Notes under the pieces: model-generated
What the model saw: the letters and a program-made list of their open reading frames with translations, nothing else
Told to the model about the DNA's origin: nothing
Database searches by the model: none
NCBI GenBank assembly: GCA_021432635.1
Contig: MU270026.1
Coordinates: 1,019,311-1,083,310 of the forward strand
Direction of reading: 5' to 3'
DNA: 64,000 nucleotides
From: Thozetella sp. PMI_491
Lineage: Eukaryota; Ascomycota; Sordariomycetes; Chaetosphaeriales; Chaetosphaeriaceae
Part shown: positions 32,029-42,783 of the stretch, in pieces
How the letters are laid out: every line of letters begins with the position of its first letter
How positions within the stretch are numbered: position 1 is the first letter of the stretch
Made by a program: the position numbers and the translations under genes

Positions 32029-33267
32029 ATGACATCTGCATCCCGCTCTCTGCCTAGGGGCATTTACACCCCCCTCCCCACCTTTTTTACCCCCGACGAG
32101 GAGCTCGATCTCGTCGCTTTTGCTGCACACGTTGTCTTCACCGCCCGCGCTGGTACCATCCCGGTGGTCTCAGGCTCTGCTGGCGAGGCACCACATCTCA
32201 TCCCTTCCGAGCGTATCACTCTCATCCAGACAGCCCGCACGGCGCTTGATGGGGCTGGGCTTACAACCGTGCCTATCGTGGCTGGAGTCGGAGTCGCGAG
32301 TACCAGAGAGTCCATCAGTTTAGCCAAGGATGCCGCTAGTGCTGGCGCAGACTATGTAATGGTCATCCCTCCTGGGTACTACGCAGGCACCTTGCAAGCA
32401 GATGGCAAAAAGGCTCTCCGGCAGTTTTTGGTGGAGGTGGCGGAAGGAAGCCCGCTGCCAGTGGTCGTCTACAACTTCCCGGCCGTCAGCAGTGGCATTG
32501 ACTTAGACAGCGACTTGATCATTGATGTCGCCCAAGCCAGCTCCAATATCTTCGGTGTGAAGTTGACGTACGTCCTGTTCTCTGTCATTCCGCCAGGTAT
32601 GAGACCAATGTTGCTAACCCCGTCAGGTGTGCGTCTGTGGGCAAGATCACGCGTATCAATGCCGTGGTGAACTCACCCGAGTTTAAGGCTAGCTATCCTC
32701 GCAAGAATCCGGAACAAGAGTTCCAAATCATTGACGGATTTATCGATATCCTTGTACCATCAATGGCGAGCGGGGCTGCAGGGGTGAGTACACCAACCCT
32801 ATATAACCTAGAGAGTAAGGTAGCTCACGTTTATGTTCCTAGGCGATATCTGGTCTACCAAACATCGTGCCCGTAAGTCACCGCGCCATTTCGTCTTTCC
32901 GAGGGATCCAAGTGCTAACCTATTGTGCAGCGACTCTGTGTCAAGATGTGGAACCTGGCAGATTTGGGAACAGGCCCGAATTCTCCCGAGTACAAAGAGG
33001 CGCAGAGGATACAAAACGTCACGGCCCTGGCCGACGGTCTTGCCCAGGGCATCGGCGTAAGTTTTGGCATGCACGAGATAATGGGTAACACTAACACCCG
33101 ATTAGATTCCTGGACTCAAGATGCTGGTCAGTCAACGATTTGGTTATGGCGCGAACCCACGGCGTCCGTTGTTAGCGATGAAAAATGAGGAAGGCGTTGC
33201 GTTGATGAAGAACAAATACATAGCACAGCTTCTGGAGGAAGAAGCAGTATTAGAGACACAAGTTTAG
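32029..33267 (+). CDS. DapA-family aldolase, LGA1/HOGA-like
   Basis: Five exons (32029-32567, 32627-32783, 32843-32872, 32931-33056, 33106-33267) give 337 residues. Family marks: RGIYTPLPTFF at the start, GSAGEAPHL in place of the usual GTTGE, VMVIPPGYY, the Tyr of VVVYNFPA, the Schiff-base Lys of FGVKLTC, and GAISGLPN. Members in fungi include the 2-keto-3-deoxy-L-galactonate aldolase (LGA1/GaaC) of D-galacturonate breakdown and 4-hydroxy-2-oxoglutarate aldolases; true lysine biosynthesis is not expected in fungi. The product would act in the cytosol, splitting a 2-keto-3-deoxy acid to pyruvate and an aldehyde. Exon 3 is only 30 bases but its frame and motif are sound. It lies 1.1 kb from a GH88 gene, which supports a sugar-acid role. 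Confidence 0.85.
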
Positions 33268-33446
33268 AGGCGTGCCGCGGCTGAAGAACTTTCAGCGTGT
33301 CCAGGCACCAGCAGTAATACTGGTCAGCATCCCCCGACACCGAATGTCGGGAATTGAATTGCTCTCTACAACATTTAATTACATTGCACTCATTTTCGTC
33401 CACCTATGCCAAAAGAATGCGTTTAGCTGTTCTTAGATTTCGAAAT

Positions 33447-33797
33447 CTACTTTGATTCCTCGGGTTTGGACACCTCGGCCGTCGGATCAGCAGCGCCCAT
33501 CTCTCTGGTCTCGATGGCCAGGTACGCCTCTGCCAATTTCTTAGCAACCTCAACATACTTCGTTTTCTCATCCTTGAACTCAAAATCGCTGCTACTATCC
33601 TGCTTGAGACACGTTTTCTTCTTGACATCTCGGTGCCACAGGATTTGGCCCACCACGAAGAGCGAGAGCGAGAGCCAGAAGACGGTGATGACGCCGTCAA
33701 CGGTATATCCCCTACGCCACCTCGGGACTGTACTAGCCCCTGATCCGCCGAGCGGCACATGTCGGTAGGATTGCTTGCTTTCCAGAGTTGGGGAACA
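33447..33797 (-). CDS. Possible small single-pass membrane protein (partial model)
   Basis: An open minus-strand frame encodes about 117 residues with a single hydrophobic segment (ITVFWLSLSLFVVGQIL), a basic flank and a charged C-terminus (DEKTKYVEVAKKLAEAYLAIE). Composition looks protein-like. The frame has no ATG of its own downstream of its upstream stop; a CAG acceptor at 33800-33798 suggests a missing first exon, but I could not find one that keeps frame. Either the gene is incomplete in my model or the frame is chance. Confidence 0.35.
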   Translation of the reverse strand, partial: CSPTLESKQSYRHVPLGGSGASTVPRWRRGYTVDGVITVFWLSLSLFVVGQILWHRDVKKKTCLKQDSSSDFEFKDEKTKYVEVAKKLAEAYLAIETREMGAADPTAEVSKPEESK

Positions 33798-34414
33798 CTG
33801 TAATCGGCCAGAACCTGAAGATTTTTGCCTGGATGATTAGCTACTCTGTGCCTCGCCGGGCTCGTAGATATATATTTAACGATGGGCGAGAAGCTAAGAG
33901 TTCTCGTCGTCTGATGCTCGACTCCCCCCACACCCCACATAAGGGATCGCTGGGGAAGAAAGTGGGTCGTATGTGCTCCAATTTCTTGAATTCTCCTCAC
34001 TTTGCCGTTTCGGACTGGGGGACTTGGGGAAGGGCCGCGACCATGGCTTCGGCCCAAATGTACCGGACCATGGGCGAAGTGTAGCCCGAAGGTTCAACGA
34101 GCTAACACTGCCTGGCAGGTACCTTCCTTGGGTGATAGATGCTGGACACAGTTTCTAGGAGGTTTATCGCGCCTAAGTGCTTCGGGGCCAGCAGTGCAGG
34201 GATACAATAGCCACTTGTTATTCTCATGTTGCCATATTTTTTCTGTGTATCTTTTAATTACAAAAGACAGATGACGTAAAGAGACACTATACTTCGTTCT
34301 AGGATCGTTTGCCCTGAGGGAATTGACCCGTTAATATACTACCGACCCTAGAGGTTTGCATCGTTTCTCGCTCTCTACTTTCTCGGAACTTTCTGCGCCG
34401 CCAGCCACATCACC
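33798..34414. other. Intergenic, promoter of the GH88 gene
   Basis: About 600 bases. A TATATATTTAA stretch lies near 33868-33878. It probably holds the GH88 promoter and possibly the missing first exon of the small minus-strand frame. Confidence 0.4.
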
Positions 34415-36022
34415 ATGACCACATTGGGACAAGATCCAAGCTCATCCACGACCTCTGAGTTGGGGATGGAGCCCATGCCCACACGCTCGGCTGCTGAGAG
34501 CGACGTCACTTCATGGTCCGACGAGGCTCCCCGGGATGAACACCCAGTGAAGCAGCCCGGTACATTCCACAACGAAGCACTCGTGGCCTGCCTAGGCCAG
34601 CTGTTCAGCGACAACATTGCCGCCAAGCTTTGCCGGACGGGAACCCTTTCGCTCGAGGAAGACAAGACACCTGGCGGGCCAGGATGGAGACCCGTGGCGT
34701 ACCCAGAGATCGTACTGCAGTCAGGCCCCAGTGCTGGGCTGTACGAATTTCGTGAGCCCGATTTCTGGACCTGCGGCTTCTTTCCGGGAACACTCTATGC
34801 CCTTCTAGAGAGGAGCATCAGGTATCCACAGGCCATTCGCATCAAGCAGACTGATACCTCTTCTACCGAAACTCCTATAAGTCCACATGTATTCCGGAAG
34901 CATCTCCAACATCTGTGCAGGATTTGGGCAAATCCCCTACATGCCATGGCCAATCGTACCGACACTCATGATATTGGATTCATCATTATGCCGGCCTTGC
35001 GGCGATCTTGGGAGCTCACAGGTGATCCGCAGAGCCTTGCATCCATCGTTACCGCCGCCAACAGTCTTGCAACCCGCTACGTTTCCTCCGCTGGTGCCAT
35101 TCGCAGCTGGGACCTGCTCCTGAAGAAGGACATAAATGTCACCGACATGACCCAGAATCTACTCGTTATAATCGATAGCATGTGCAACCTCGACCTATTA
35201 TTCTACGCCGCTGCCCACAGCGGGGTTACCCACCTCGCTGATATAGCAGAAGCACATGCGAGAACTCTATTGCGCACGCACCTGCGGCCTGAGTTCACAA
35301 AAGACAGGCAAGGATCAGCTGGGTACACCGGCCAACTGTATTCTACCTGTCACGTTGCGAACTTGGACCCAGCCACTGGCGAATTATTATGGCGTCGGTC
35401 TGCGCAAGGCTACTCGGCTGAATCCACATGGGCTCGGGGGCAGTCCTGGGCCATTCTTGGCTATGCGCAGACCTACATGTGGACAAAAAATACTGTGTTT
35501 TTGGAAGTCGCCTGCGGTGTGGCCGAATACTTTCTTCTAAGGCTCGAGACGTCTCCGCTATGTGTTGAGGTGCCCGTTGATGGCCCAGAAGGGCAGGCCA
35601 AGGGTCGGAATGTCCCTCTGTGGGACTTTGACGCACCCATCGAGAATCCTTCTAAGCCACTGCGAGATTCATCAGCCGGTGTGATTGCTGCGAATGGAAT
35701 GCTCATTCTATCTCAAGCGCTAGCAGGGCGAGGAGAGCACTCATTGAGTCGATGGTTCCTCGAGAGCGCGATTCGGATCGTTAGTGATACGATTGCCTTG
35801 TGTTCTGCCGAAGAGACGGCCTGTTTTGCCTTAGTTGGCGAAAATGATGAGCTCAGGGTTGAAGACGTGCGCGTTGGGCAGACATATCAGGGCCTGCTCA
35901 AGAATGGCACTGCAAACAACAACGAGTTTGCCCGAAGACGGTATGCAAACCATGGCCTGGTCTATGGCGACTACTATCTTGTTCAATTCGGGAATCAGCT
36001 TCTAGAGATGGGATTAGTGTAG
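34415..36022 (+). CDS. GH88 unsaturated glucuronyl hydrolase
   Basis: A single exon of 535 residues. The GH88 pattern is clear: FWTCGFFPGTLYALLE, the catalytic Asp in HDIGF (Asp186), the second key Asp in VIIDSMCN (Asp254), GYSAESTWARGQSWAILGY, FDAPIE and DSSAG. These enzymes hydrate the unsaturated uronic acid left by polysaccharide lyases and so release it from oligosaccharides. No signal peptide is seen, so the enzyme is probably cytosolic; the first 50 residues are low-complexity and polar. It is longer than bacterial members (about 380 residues), mainly by the N-terminus. Products of this reaction would feed a keto-deoxy sugar acid route, and a DapA-type aldolase lies just upstream. Confidence 0.87.
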   Translation: MTTLGQDPSSSTTSELGMEPMPTRSAAESDVTSWSDEAPRDEHPVKQPGTFHNEALVACLGQLFSDNIAAKLCRTGTLSLEEDKTPGGPGWRPVAYPEIVLQSGPSAGLYEFREPDFWTCGFFPGTLYALLERSIRYPQAIRIKQTDTSSTETPISPHVFRKHLQHLCRIWANPLHAMANRTDTHDIGFIIMPALRRSWELTGDPQSLASIVTAANSLATRYVSSAGAIRSWDLLLKKDINVTDMTQNLLVIIDSMCNLDLLFYAAAHSGVTHLADIAEAHARTLLRTHLRPEFTKDRQGSAGYTGQLYSTCHVANLDPATGELLWRRSAQGYSAESTWARGQSWAILGYAQTYMWTKNTVFLEVACGVAEYFLLRLETSPLCVEVPVDGPEGQAKGRNVPLWDFDAPIENPSKPLRDSSAGVIAANGMLILSQALAGRGEHSLSRWFLESAIRIVSDTIALCSAEETACFALVGENDELRVEDVRVGQTYQGLLKNGTANNNEFARRRYANHGLVYGDYYLVQFGNQLLEMGLV

Positions 36023-36360
36023 CACGTCAATTCTTAGGCATAAACTCGGCGGTGGGCGTGTGTTCTGGTTATTTCGGGATAGAGGCGATTATGTACACAA
36101 GATCGAAGAATACAGGTTGTGAGGGATCACCTAAGAAGAAATGGGCACGTCGTCGTGCATTCCCTAGGCAAGTATTCACATGAGAAATTTCTAATAGAAG
36201 CTATGTCTGGCTGTGATCAGATCCAAGAAGAGTGCATCATTGCCTTCTTTGTCGTCAATTGGCGTTTCGGCTCAGGTTGGTTGGAGAATATGTGATTTTA
36301 TTATCTTGATCAGATGCGGCACCACGAGGACCACCGGGCCTGTTATGAGTCTGTGGGACG
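36023..36360. other. Intergenic, no gene seen
   Basis: About 340 bases downstream of GH88 with no supported feature. Confidence 0.4.
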
Positions 36361-36835
36361 TCAGGATGGAATGACACCGCGGATGGTGCATTGATAGAAG
36401 TTAATTGTCCCGTAGGAACATGACATCTCATCGGCCACGTCCATCATAGGGTCCTCGGTAGGACGAAATATGAGCCTACTCCCGGTAGATGCGGTATAGA
36501 TGCGGTACATCCCGCGTCTTGCAACCTGAGAGCCCTGCCAGCCTTGCCGGTAAGAAACCGCCATATATGTAGGCAGAAATAATACGTAGGGTGTCTTTTT
36601 TGAGAGCGCTCGAAGCTGGAACGAGAACCATTTGCCAGGATTTCGCGTGGTGTGTGGGACGAGCCCCTTGACATCAGTTATCAATGCTGCCAAGAGTAAC
36701 AAAAGCTGGAGGCGTAGCCACAGTTGCCATCGCTGTTATTGTCAGCGCTACGTTTGTACGATCGGCCTCACCCACCTGATATACTGTCTGGGCTGTCAAC
36801 GGCATCGTCATGTAAGGCAGGCCTTTATGGTGCAT
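36361..36835 (-). CDS. Hypothetical small protein with hydrophobic N-terminal segment
   Basis: A two-exon model (36835-36776 and 36732-36361) gives 143 residues. The 43-base intron has a GTGGGT donor, a CTGAC branch and a CAG acceptor, at the short end for the window. The product has LRLQLLLLLAALI after about 27 residues, which could be a signal anchor or a late signal peptide, and a C-terminal half with two cysteines. No family is recognised. The second exon is an uninterrupted frame of protein-like composition, but without a homologue this remains a candidate. Confidence 0.35.
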
Positions 36836-38348
36836 TGAACGAAGTTTGGATGAATGTATCCACTGTGGGGTTCGGTTGACTTGGGGGCTGTGTGCTATTG
36901 CGGAGCAAGATAGCGGCGGGTAATTCCCGCCCGTTGTTATACTGTTGCCTTTGTTAGGCCTAGTGCTTAGCACAAGAGCTGGTGGTACTGGATGCTTTCC
37001 CATTGATGGCGAGGACAACCCCGTTGGAAAGCACGCCAATCTAAGTTGATAGGCTACCAGCGAGCCCTGTTACGACTCGACCACTTAGGGCTCCAGGCGG
37101 TAGGCCCCTATCCTTGCTGAAGGATCATTTAAGGTGCTATCCAAATGACCTCTACTCCAGCCGGCCAGTTGGCAGTCCTTTGGCATGCCGGCCACTGTTG
37201 GTCCTGTTAGGCTGTTTAGAACGCAAGAATCTTTGGTCGACCTAGCGACTTGATCGTCAACAAGGTAATATGCCTGACCCATGGTGGTACTAACATTGTC
37301 TCTCGAGAATTCCGCTCGTCCTGAATGCTGGCAGATAGCGTGTTGATAGCACGGTAGCACAGTCTTGCTTCACAAACATCTTGGAGTCACTCGGCCCAGC
37401 TGAATCATATTTGCAGAAGAGAGGTAGATCTTTAGCGGTGTCAATTATAGCTGGGTGAAGCTTGGTCTGCCCTAGTCATCCACAATGGGAGTATTCTGGG
37501 AATGATCAAGGTAACTATGGTAGGTAGGCATTCAGTGGATTACTTCGGGCAAAAGCGTTATCCACTCCGGGAACAGGCAGGAACTTCAACGCTCGAACGA
37601 TAGATAATTAGTGGATCGTAAACTGGGGCATTCAAGGGTTACAAAGCTCTATTTAAAGAGTTCCATGGCTGAAATGGGAAATCACGCGAAATGACAGTTT
37701 CAGGATTCCTACTGACAGGGTCAACGCTTAGCCTAAATTGACTATCATTGTTATACTTTCTAGGACTAGTTTTCCTAGGATCAGTTTATGATGCAATGGA
37801 GCCAGTGATCGACTAGTGCTAAAGCTTGGGAGCGACTCTGCAGCCGGCATACCGCAGCTCTTCACAGGGCTGCATGCACTACGTAGGGTCAAGACTGATA
37901 TCAGACACCGACTTGTGAATACAGAACGAAGAACGCTAAAGAATATTGGTTACTACGAATATTCTGAATAAAGACTTTTAAACTTTAGATCGCGAAGTCG
38001 CCGTCTAAATGTGGATAGCGTTGGACCCAGGCGCACTCGAGCTGGATGGAGGGTCCGGATGCTCAGACCACGCGGAGCCGACAGGGGACGGAAATGGAAT
38101 TGAATTTAGAGTAACTAGCCATCCTGCTTATGCCCGAGTTCGCTTATGGCGACTATTATGGTATGGTCGGTGATTATAAGCTGCGCCCCTTCGGTTGTTT
38201 GTTGCTTGTTGCCTAGAGATTATAAGAAGATGGAAGCTCCCCGAGCTCACTACTGCTTGTGCTGCTTCCCTTGAATTGTTTACGGCAATTACGACCCAAA
38301 GACTTTTCGAACAGTCACCTCGAGAAGAAGACCGGGGCTGAGGCAAAC
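36836..38348. other. Gene-free stretch upstream of the S41 protein
   Basis: About 1.5 kb. Short frames only. An A/T-rich zone at 37540-37760 and 37900-38000 has no gene. The S41 promoter should lie at its right end. Confidence 0.4.
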
Positions 38349-40854
38349 ATGTACCATCAATCGGTGGCCTGGGGGCTGGCCCTTGCCATGCTTGCCAATG
38401 TCAACCAAGTCCAAGGTGCAACGACGACCCCTATCACAGTCTTCCCGCAAGCGACCGGAAAGCCATCAATAACATCTGCATGCGCGTCCATCAGTTCGAT
38501 ATCGGCCTCACAAGTTGCTGCTAGTCCCTCAGCGGCGGTAACAGGTATGTATGACCCTGGTGATGCCACGAGAGAAACACCATGAGCTGACGAAACCAAA
38601 GTCCCTCCATCACTCGCGATAGCTTGCCTCCAATCTGTGCCTGTGGACGTGGAGAACGATGTTGCTTTTATCGACTAGTAGGTCACTCTGTGAAGCTAAT
38701 ATAGGAAATCTTCTGGGCCCAGGCTGAAACGTTTCCAGCGTGCTTCCGTACTTTGGATTCCACAGCACTCAAGACTATCTTAAAAGCCCTCCCGAGGGCT
38801 ACCTGATGCCTGGCGTGGACATCATCGGTGGGGCCCAAGCAATTCGACAGAAGCTCAGGAATGGAGGCTACACGAACCAGTTCGAGTTCACGCAAGAGTG
38901 GCAGAGGCTTGTGAGTCAAACACAATCTAATGCACATTGTGCATCAGAGAACCACCGGCATGCAATATCTAACGTCGGGTTCCTTTAGATCTATTCGGTT
39001 AATGATGGCCACTTCAATATGGCGCCCAACCTCAACTACGTCTTCAAATTCTACCCCTATTTCAAAGTTGTCTCGGTATCAGAGGACGGCTTACAGTTGC
39101 CTAAGATCTACTTCTACGGCTCTATTCTGGAAGGAGGGGATCAGTCACACGTTATCTCCATCAACGGAATCGATATTCAGACTTGGATCACCGAATTCTC
39201 TACACTCGCTGGACAACAAGACCCTGACGCAGCCTATAATGCCGTATTGAACAGCGCAGTCTTTCAGACTCTCGGCTCGGGGAATCTCTTCTACAAGAAT
39301 GCCCAGACTCTCCCAGACAGCTTCAACGTTACCTTCTCAGACGGACGCTCCACGACTTGGCAGAATGATGCTGTCCTTCAGATATCGTTCAAAGGTATCA
39401 ACAGTGGCGAGGCCCTGCACTCTCGCGTCGAGCTTCGGGCATCAACCTCTTCGAAAACCGCTGCCTCTTCGACGGCAACCGCGGTCAAGCGTCTGGACGA
39501 ACGAGCGGCAGGAATCAGCGGGTATCCATCGCCAGTCATGATCAACACTAACAAGTACATTTCTGGTTACTTCTTAAACTCAACCAAAGCCGATACATGT
39601 GTTCTCGCGGTCAACAGTTTTGCACCTGCCGACGAAGACGGTATCACCGATGGGGGTCAGGCCGAGCTCTTGGAGGTACAGAATATCACCCAGGCGTTCT
39701 TCAAGACCTGCAAGAAGGCGGGCCGCGACAAGCTGGTCATCGATCTCCAAGGAAACGGTGGTGGTATAGCATTCATGGGGTTGGAGCTGTACCGTCTACT
39801 CTTCCCGAAGGGCAAGGCTTGGTTTGCCACTCGCTTCCGGGCTCACGACAACATGCATGTGATAGGCGAGGCTGAGTTCGGCTCGGGGACCGAAGTAGGG
39901 TTGGGGCTGTTTAACGGAGCCATAAGAGCAGACGGAACCTCTTTCGGTACCTTCAATGACCTATATGGGCCTGTTGAGGTTGCCGGAGCCTGGCAGTCGG
40001 AGTTGAGTTTGATGAACTACTCGAACCCATATGTTGCAACCACAACCCCGGGTTACGGTTTCATCCTCACCGGCACGGATCCCACCGCCGCGCTTCCCGA
40101 CCAGCCGTTCGACAAGGAAAATATCGTCATCATTACTGATGGCATTTGTGCATCCACCTGTACAATTTTTGTTGGTCTTATGACGCGTGAGGCGGGTGTG
40201 CGCACCATCGCCTTGGGAGGCCGTCCTCTCGCGGCCCCAATGCAAGCCATGGGAGGCGTCAAAGGCGGAGAAGTTTTGCCATATGTTGCCATTCAGATGG
40301 CTGTTAACGACACTGCTAAGTCTAATAGCATCCCAGCAGACCTTACCAGCGTCTTCCCTAGTCTCGCCGATAACCCGCTTCTGATTGCTGGCTCGCAGAG
40401 GTTCAACTATCTGAACGCGTACCCGGAGGATGCGACAGACGGCCCACCGCTACAGTTCGTATACGAAGCCGCCAACTGCAAGCGATTCTACAAGGCATCA
40501 TACATCACAGATGTCAGTGCTGTTTGGGCGGATGCTGCAGAAATCGCCTGGGGAAGTGGCCAATGCGTGACTGGCAGTACAGGATCTACAGATGGGAAGA
40601 TCAGCGACGATGTGCCAGGCTACACATCTGCCGTTTTGTCGCAACACACATACACGGGACCTGGTTCGGTTACCGAAGATTCATGGAAGACACTCTTGAC
40701 GAATACATCGGGAATTGACGGTCTTGCTGGTGTGAACAGCACCAGCGGGGTGAACGGGACGAACTCGTCGGATGATAAGAGCGCGGCAGGGACTCTCGCG
40801 GCCGGGGGATGGCTGACTATTTGCCTTGGGGTTGGCGCTTTCTTGGCTCTCTAA
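38349..40854 (+). CDS. GPI-anchored S41-family (CPAF/UstP-like) peptidase-type protein
   Basis: Exons 38349-38544, 38602-38677, 38739-38910 and 38989-40854 give 769 residues. A signal peptide (WGLALAMLANVNQVQGA) is followed by a VPPSLAIACL...DYVLPYFGFHST domain, a YSVNDGHF block, then the S41 core: DLQGNGGG and TDGICASTCTIF, the latter with the presumed nucleophilic Ser, followed by MTREAGVRTIALGG. The C-terminus is Ser/Gly-rich and ends in a hydrophobic tail (AAGGWLTICLGVGAFLAL), the mark of a GPI anchor. Several N-x-S/T sites are present. Fungal members of this family are mostly uncharacterised cell-surface proteins; UstP in the ustiloxin cluster is one named relative. Whether the enzyme is active is not known. 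Confidence 0.83.
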
Positions 40855-41325
40855 ATTGTATATTAGACTAGAACCACCTCGACGTACGTAAATTAATGAG
40901 TTAATGCTCAACTTCTCTTTGTCTGGATAAATGACCTGTGGTTTTTCAGCAGGTGATACGGAGAGGTTTGAAAAGTCCACCTTTCTGAATGCTGCAGACA
41001 GTATTAAGACTAGTTATTGACCTTCTTTTTCATGTCGTTTCAGAACTAGGGCTGTATTGTCTAGAAAACATAGCCCTGCAAGTTCATTGCCAACACAAGC
41101 GAGCTAATCGGGGAGTTAATCGGGAGCAAGACGCGCTTTCTCATGTTTGCGATCAGAATAAGTCGTAGCCATGTTTATTGACAGGGGTATGTATTTAGAC
41201 CAGCATGGTTGCCTAGAGCGGATGGAGCATGTTGATAAAGAATGCGCCATGCACAGCACTTCACGCCTCTCCCTCTCACTTCGCGCTTCTCACGCCCAGT
41301 TTGGCACGCCCAGCTATAATTCTAA
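40855..41325. other. Intergenic, promoter of the 2EXR gene
   Basis: About 470 bases between two plus-strand genes; no gene or clear motif is seen. Confidence 0.4.
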
Positions 41326-42189
41326 ATGACCATGTTGGGCCCAACCATGCCAGCTTTCCCTCAGTTCGCCCAATTTCCTGCTGAGATCAGGCTCTGTGTT
41401 TGGGAGTTTTCGTTACCAGACGACGTGCCTGAGGTCTACATCGTGGGGTCAGTGCTCGATTCTTTCTCTAAAACTGTCGGATCGAGCGGCGATGGAGAAG
41501 AGAACTCTGATCTCATTGCCCCGGGCCCGGTCCGCAAAGTACTGATTGGAATACCGGCTATCCTGCATATTTGTCACGAGTCTCGCCGTGTTGCACGGGC
41601 TAACTTGAGCTTTGTCCTGCTTAAGACGATCGCCTCCCATCAGGTTCAAGTTCCCTGTCGGCTCTACCGGCCAGCTTTTGACTCTATATTTATCCCACGA
41701 TCTTCTTTTATCCCATTTGGGACGAGCGTGATCGAGAACAGAGATCAAGCGATTGAGGACCGGTTTTTACGTCAGATCCAGCACGTCGCGCTTAGCGCTG
41801 GCGAAATCTATCGCACCTGGGATACCCTCGACGGGTTTCGCATGCTTGCGCGCTTCACAGCACTACGGCAGGTATCATTCATCTTCGGCCATGAGGATGA
41901 CGACGATTTTACCGAAGATTGGTGCGATGACAAATGGCAAAGGCATCGGCTAAGGCATTTTAGAGTCGATGAGTGGACGGAGGAGGAGGGGCATCTGATT
42001 CATGCAACAAGTGACACCATCATGAACATCAAGAGTGTTTTGGACGACGTCAGCGCAAATTTCACCGAGATTGGAGTGGAAGATGGGGGTCCTTGGGGCG
42101 AGGAGGCTGGAGAATGGCTCTTCGAACCGGACGCGAAAAAGTTGGTCGTCCAGCCTCTCGGTTGGCAGCAACAACCCCGTAGCCGTTAA
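41326..42189 (+). CDS. 2EXR-domain protein, unknown function
   Basis: A single exon of 287 residues. The N-terminus has the 2EXR signature: FPQFAQFPAEIRLCVWEFSLP, then ILHICHESRRVA and a later FDSIFIP. This domain is frequent in filamentous fungi and its role is not established. The C-terminal part is acidic (HEDDDDFTED, DEWTEEEGH). Two ATGs are close together at 41326 and 41332; either could start. No signal peptide or membrane segment is seen. Confidence 0.75.
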   Translation: MTMLGPTMPAFPQFAQFPAEIRLCVWEFSLPDDVPEVYIVGSVLDSFSKTVGSSGDGEENSDLIAPGPVRKVLIGIPAILHICHESRRVARANLSFVLLKTIASHQVQVPCRLYRPAFDSIFIPRSSFIPFGTSVIENRDQAIEDRFLRQIQHVALSAGEIYRTWDTLDGFRMLARFTALRQVSFIFGHEDDDDFTEDWCDDKWQRHRLRHFRVDEWTEEEGHLIHATSDTIMNIKSVLDDVSANFTEIGVEDGGPWGEEAGEWLFEPDAKKLVVQPLGWQQQPRSR

Positions 42190-42783
42190 ACCACGAGACC
42201 TACTAGCCAATACAGTATTAGTGGAGAACAACTGATAGAGTATGGCCAGTTTACAGACTGTGGACTAAGAAGCTAGGGTAGTAGCTCATGTAGAGGATAA
42301 AGTATTCTTTCAGATCGACCTTGACGAACGCACGACGAATCACCTCGGTTAACGCTGCTTACGATCACTGATAGTTCGTTTTGCTTACCCTTTCGTAAGC
42401 CCAGTAGTTTCTGGGTGTGTACCATTACTTTTCATTTCCAAGTGCCATAGAATAATCCAGATCATCACGTAGTGTGCACTGCATGTCTCATGGGCTCCAA
42501 TCATACGCTGGAGAGTTTCACTTCGTTGTTCCTGAAGTTATTATACTATCGCAACAAAATAAACTTGAGAAGCCTTGCACTGCACTACGCTTAAGATTTC
42601 GGGAAGAGTATTGGATACTCGCCGTGGTTACGCAGGCTATGAGGACCTGTGCAAATATCTGCTCTTTAGTTATTGCAGAGGCATCTGAAGACGGGAGGTG
42701 GCCACACTCGCTCATCCAGGCTCAGGGAACCATGTCCACAACCGCGAGCTTAGTATTTGTACAATATAACACATATAATAGTC
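42190..42783. other. Convergent intergenic region
   Basis: About 590 bases between the 3' ends of the 2EXR and regulator genes. A 124-codon plus-strand frame at 42474-42848 overlaps the regulator's end and has no recognisable features. Confidence 0.4.

Noticed and set aside
33404-33760. Arg/Ser-rich frame from ATG 33760 (MCRSADQG)
   Set aside because: Composition is that of a shadow frame; the alternative frame on the same strand has a membrane segment and normal composition.
38349-40854. Possible RiPP cluster because of a UstP-like S41 protein
   Set aside because: No DUF3328 (UstYa-like) genes, no repeat precursor peptide and no methyltransferase or P450 nearby.
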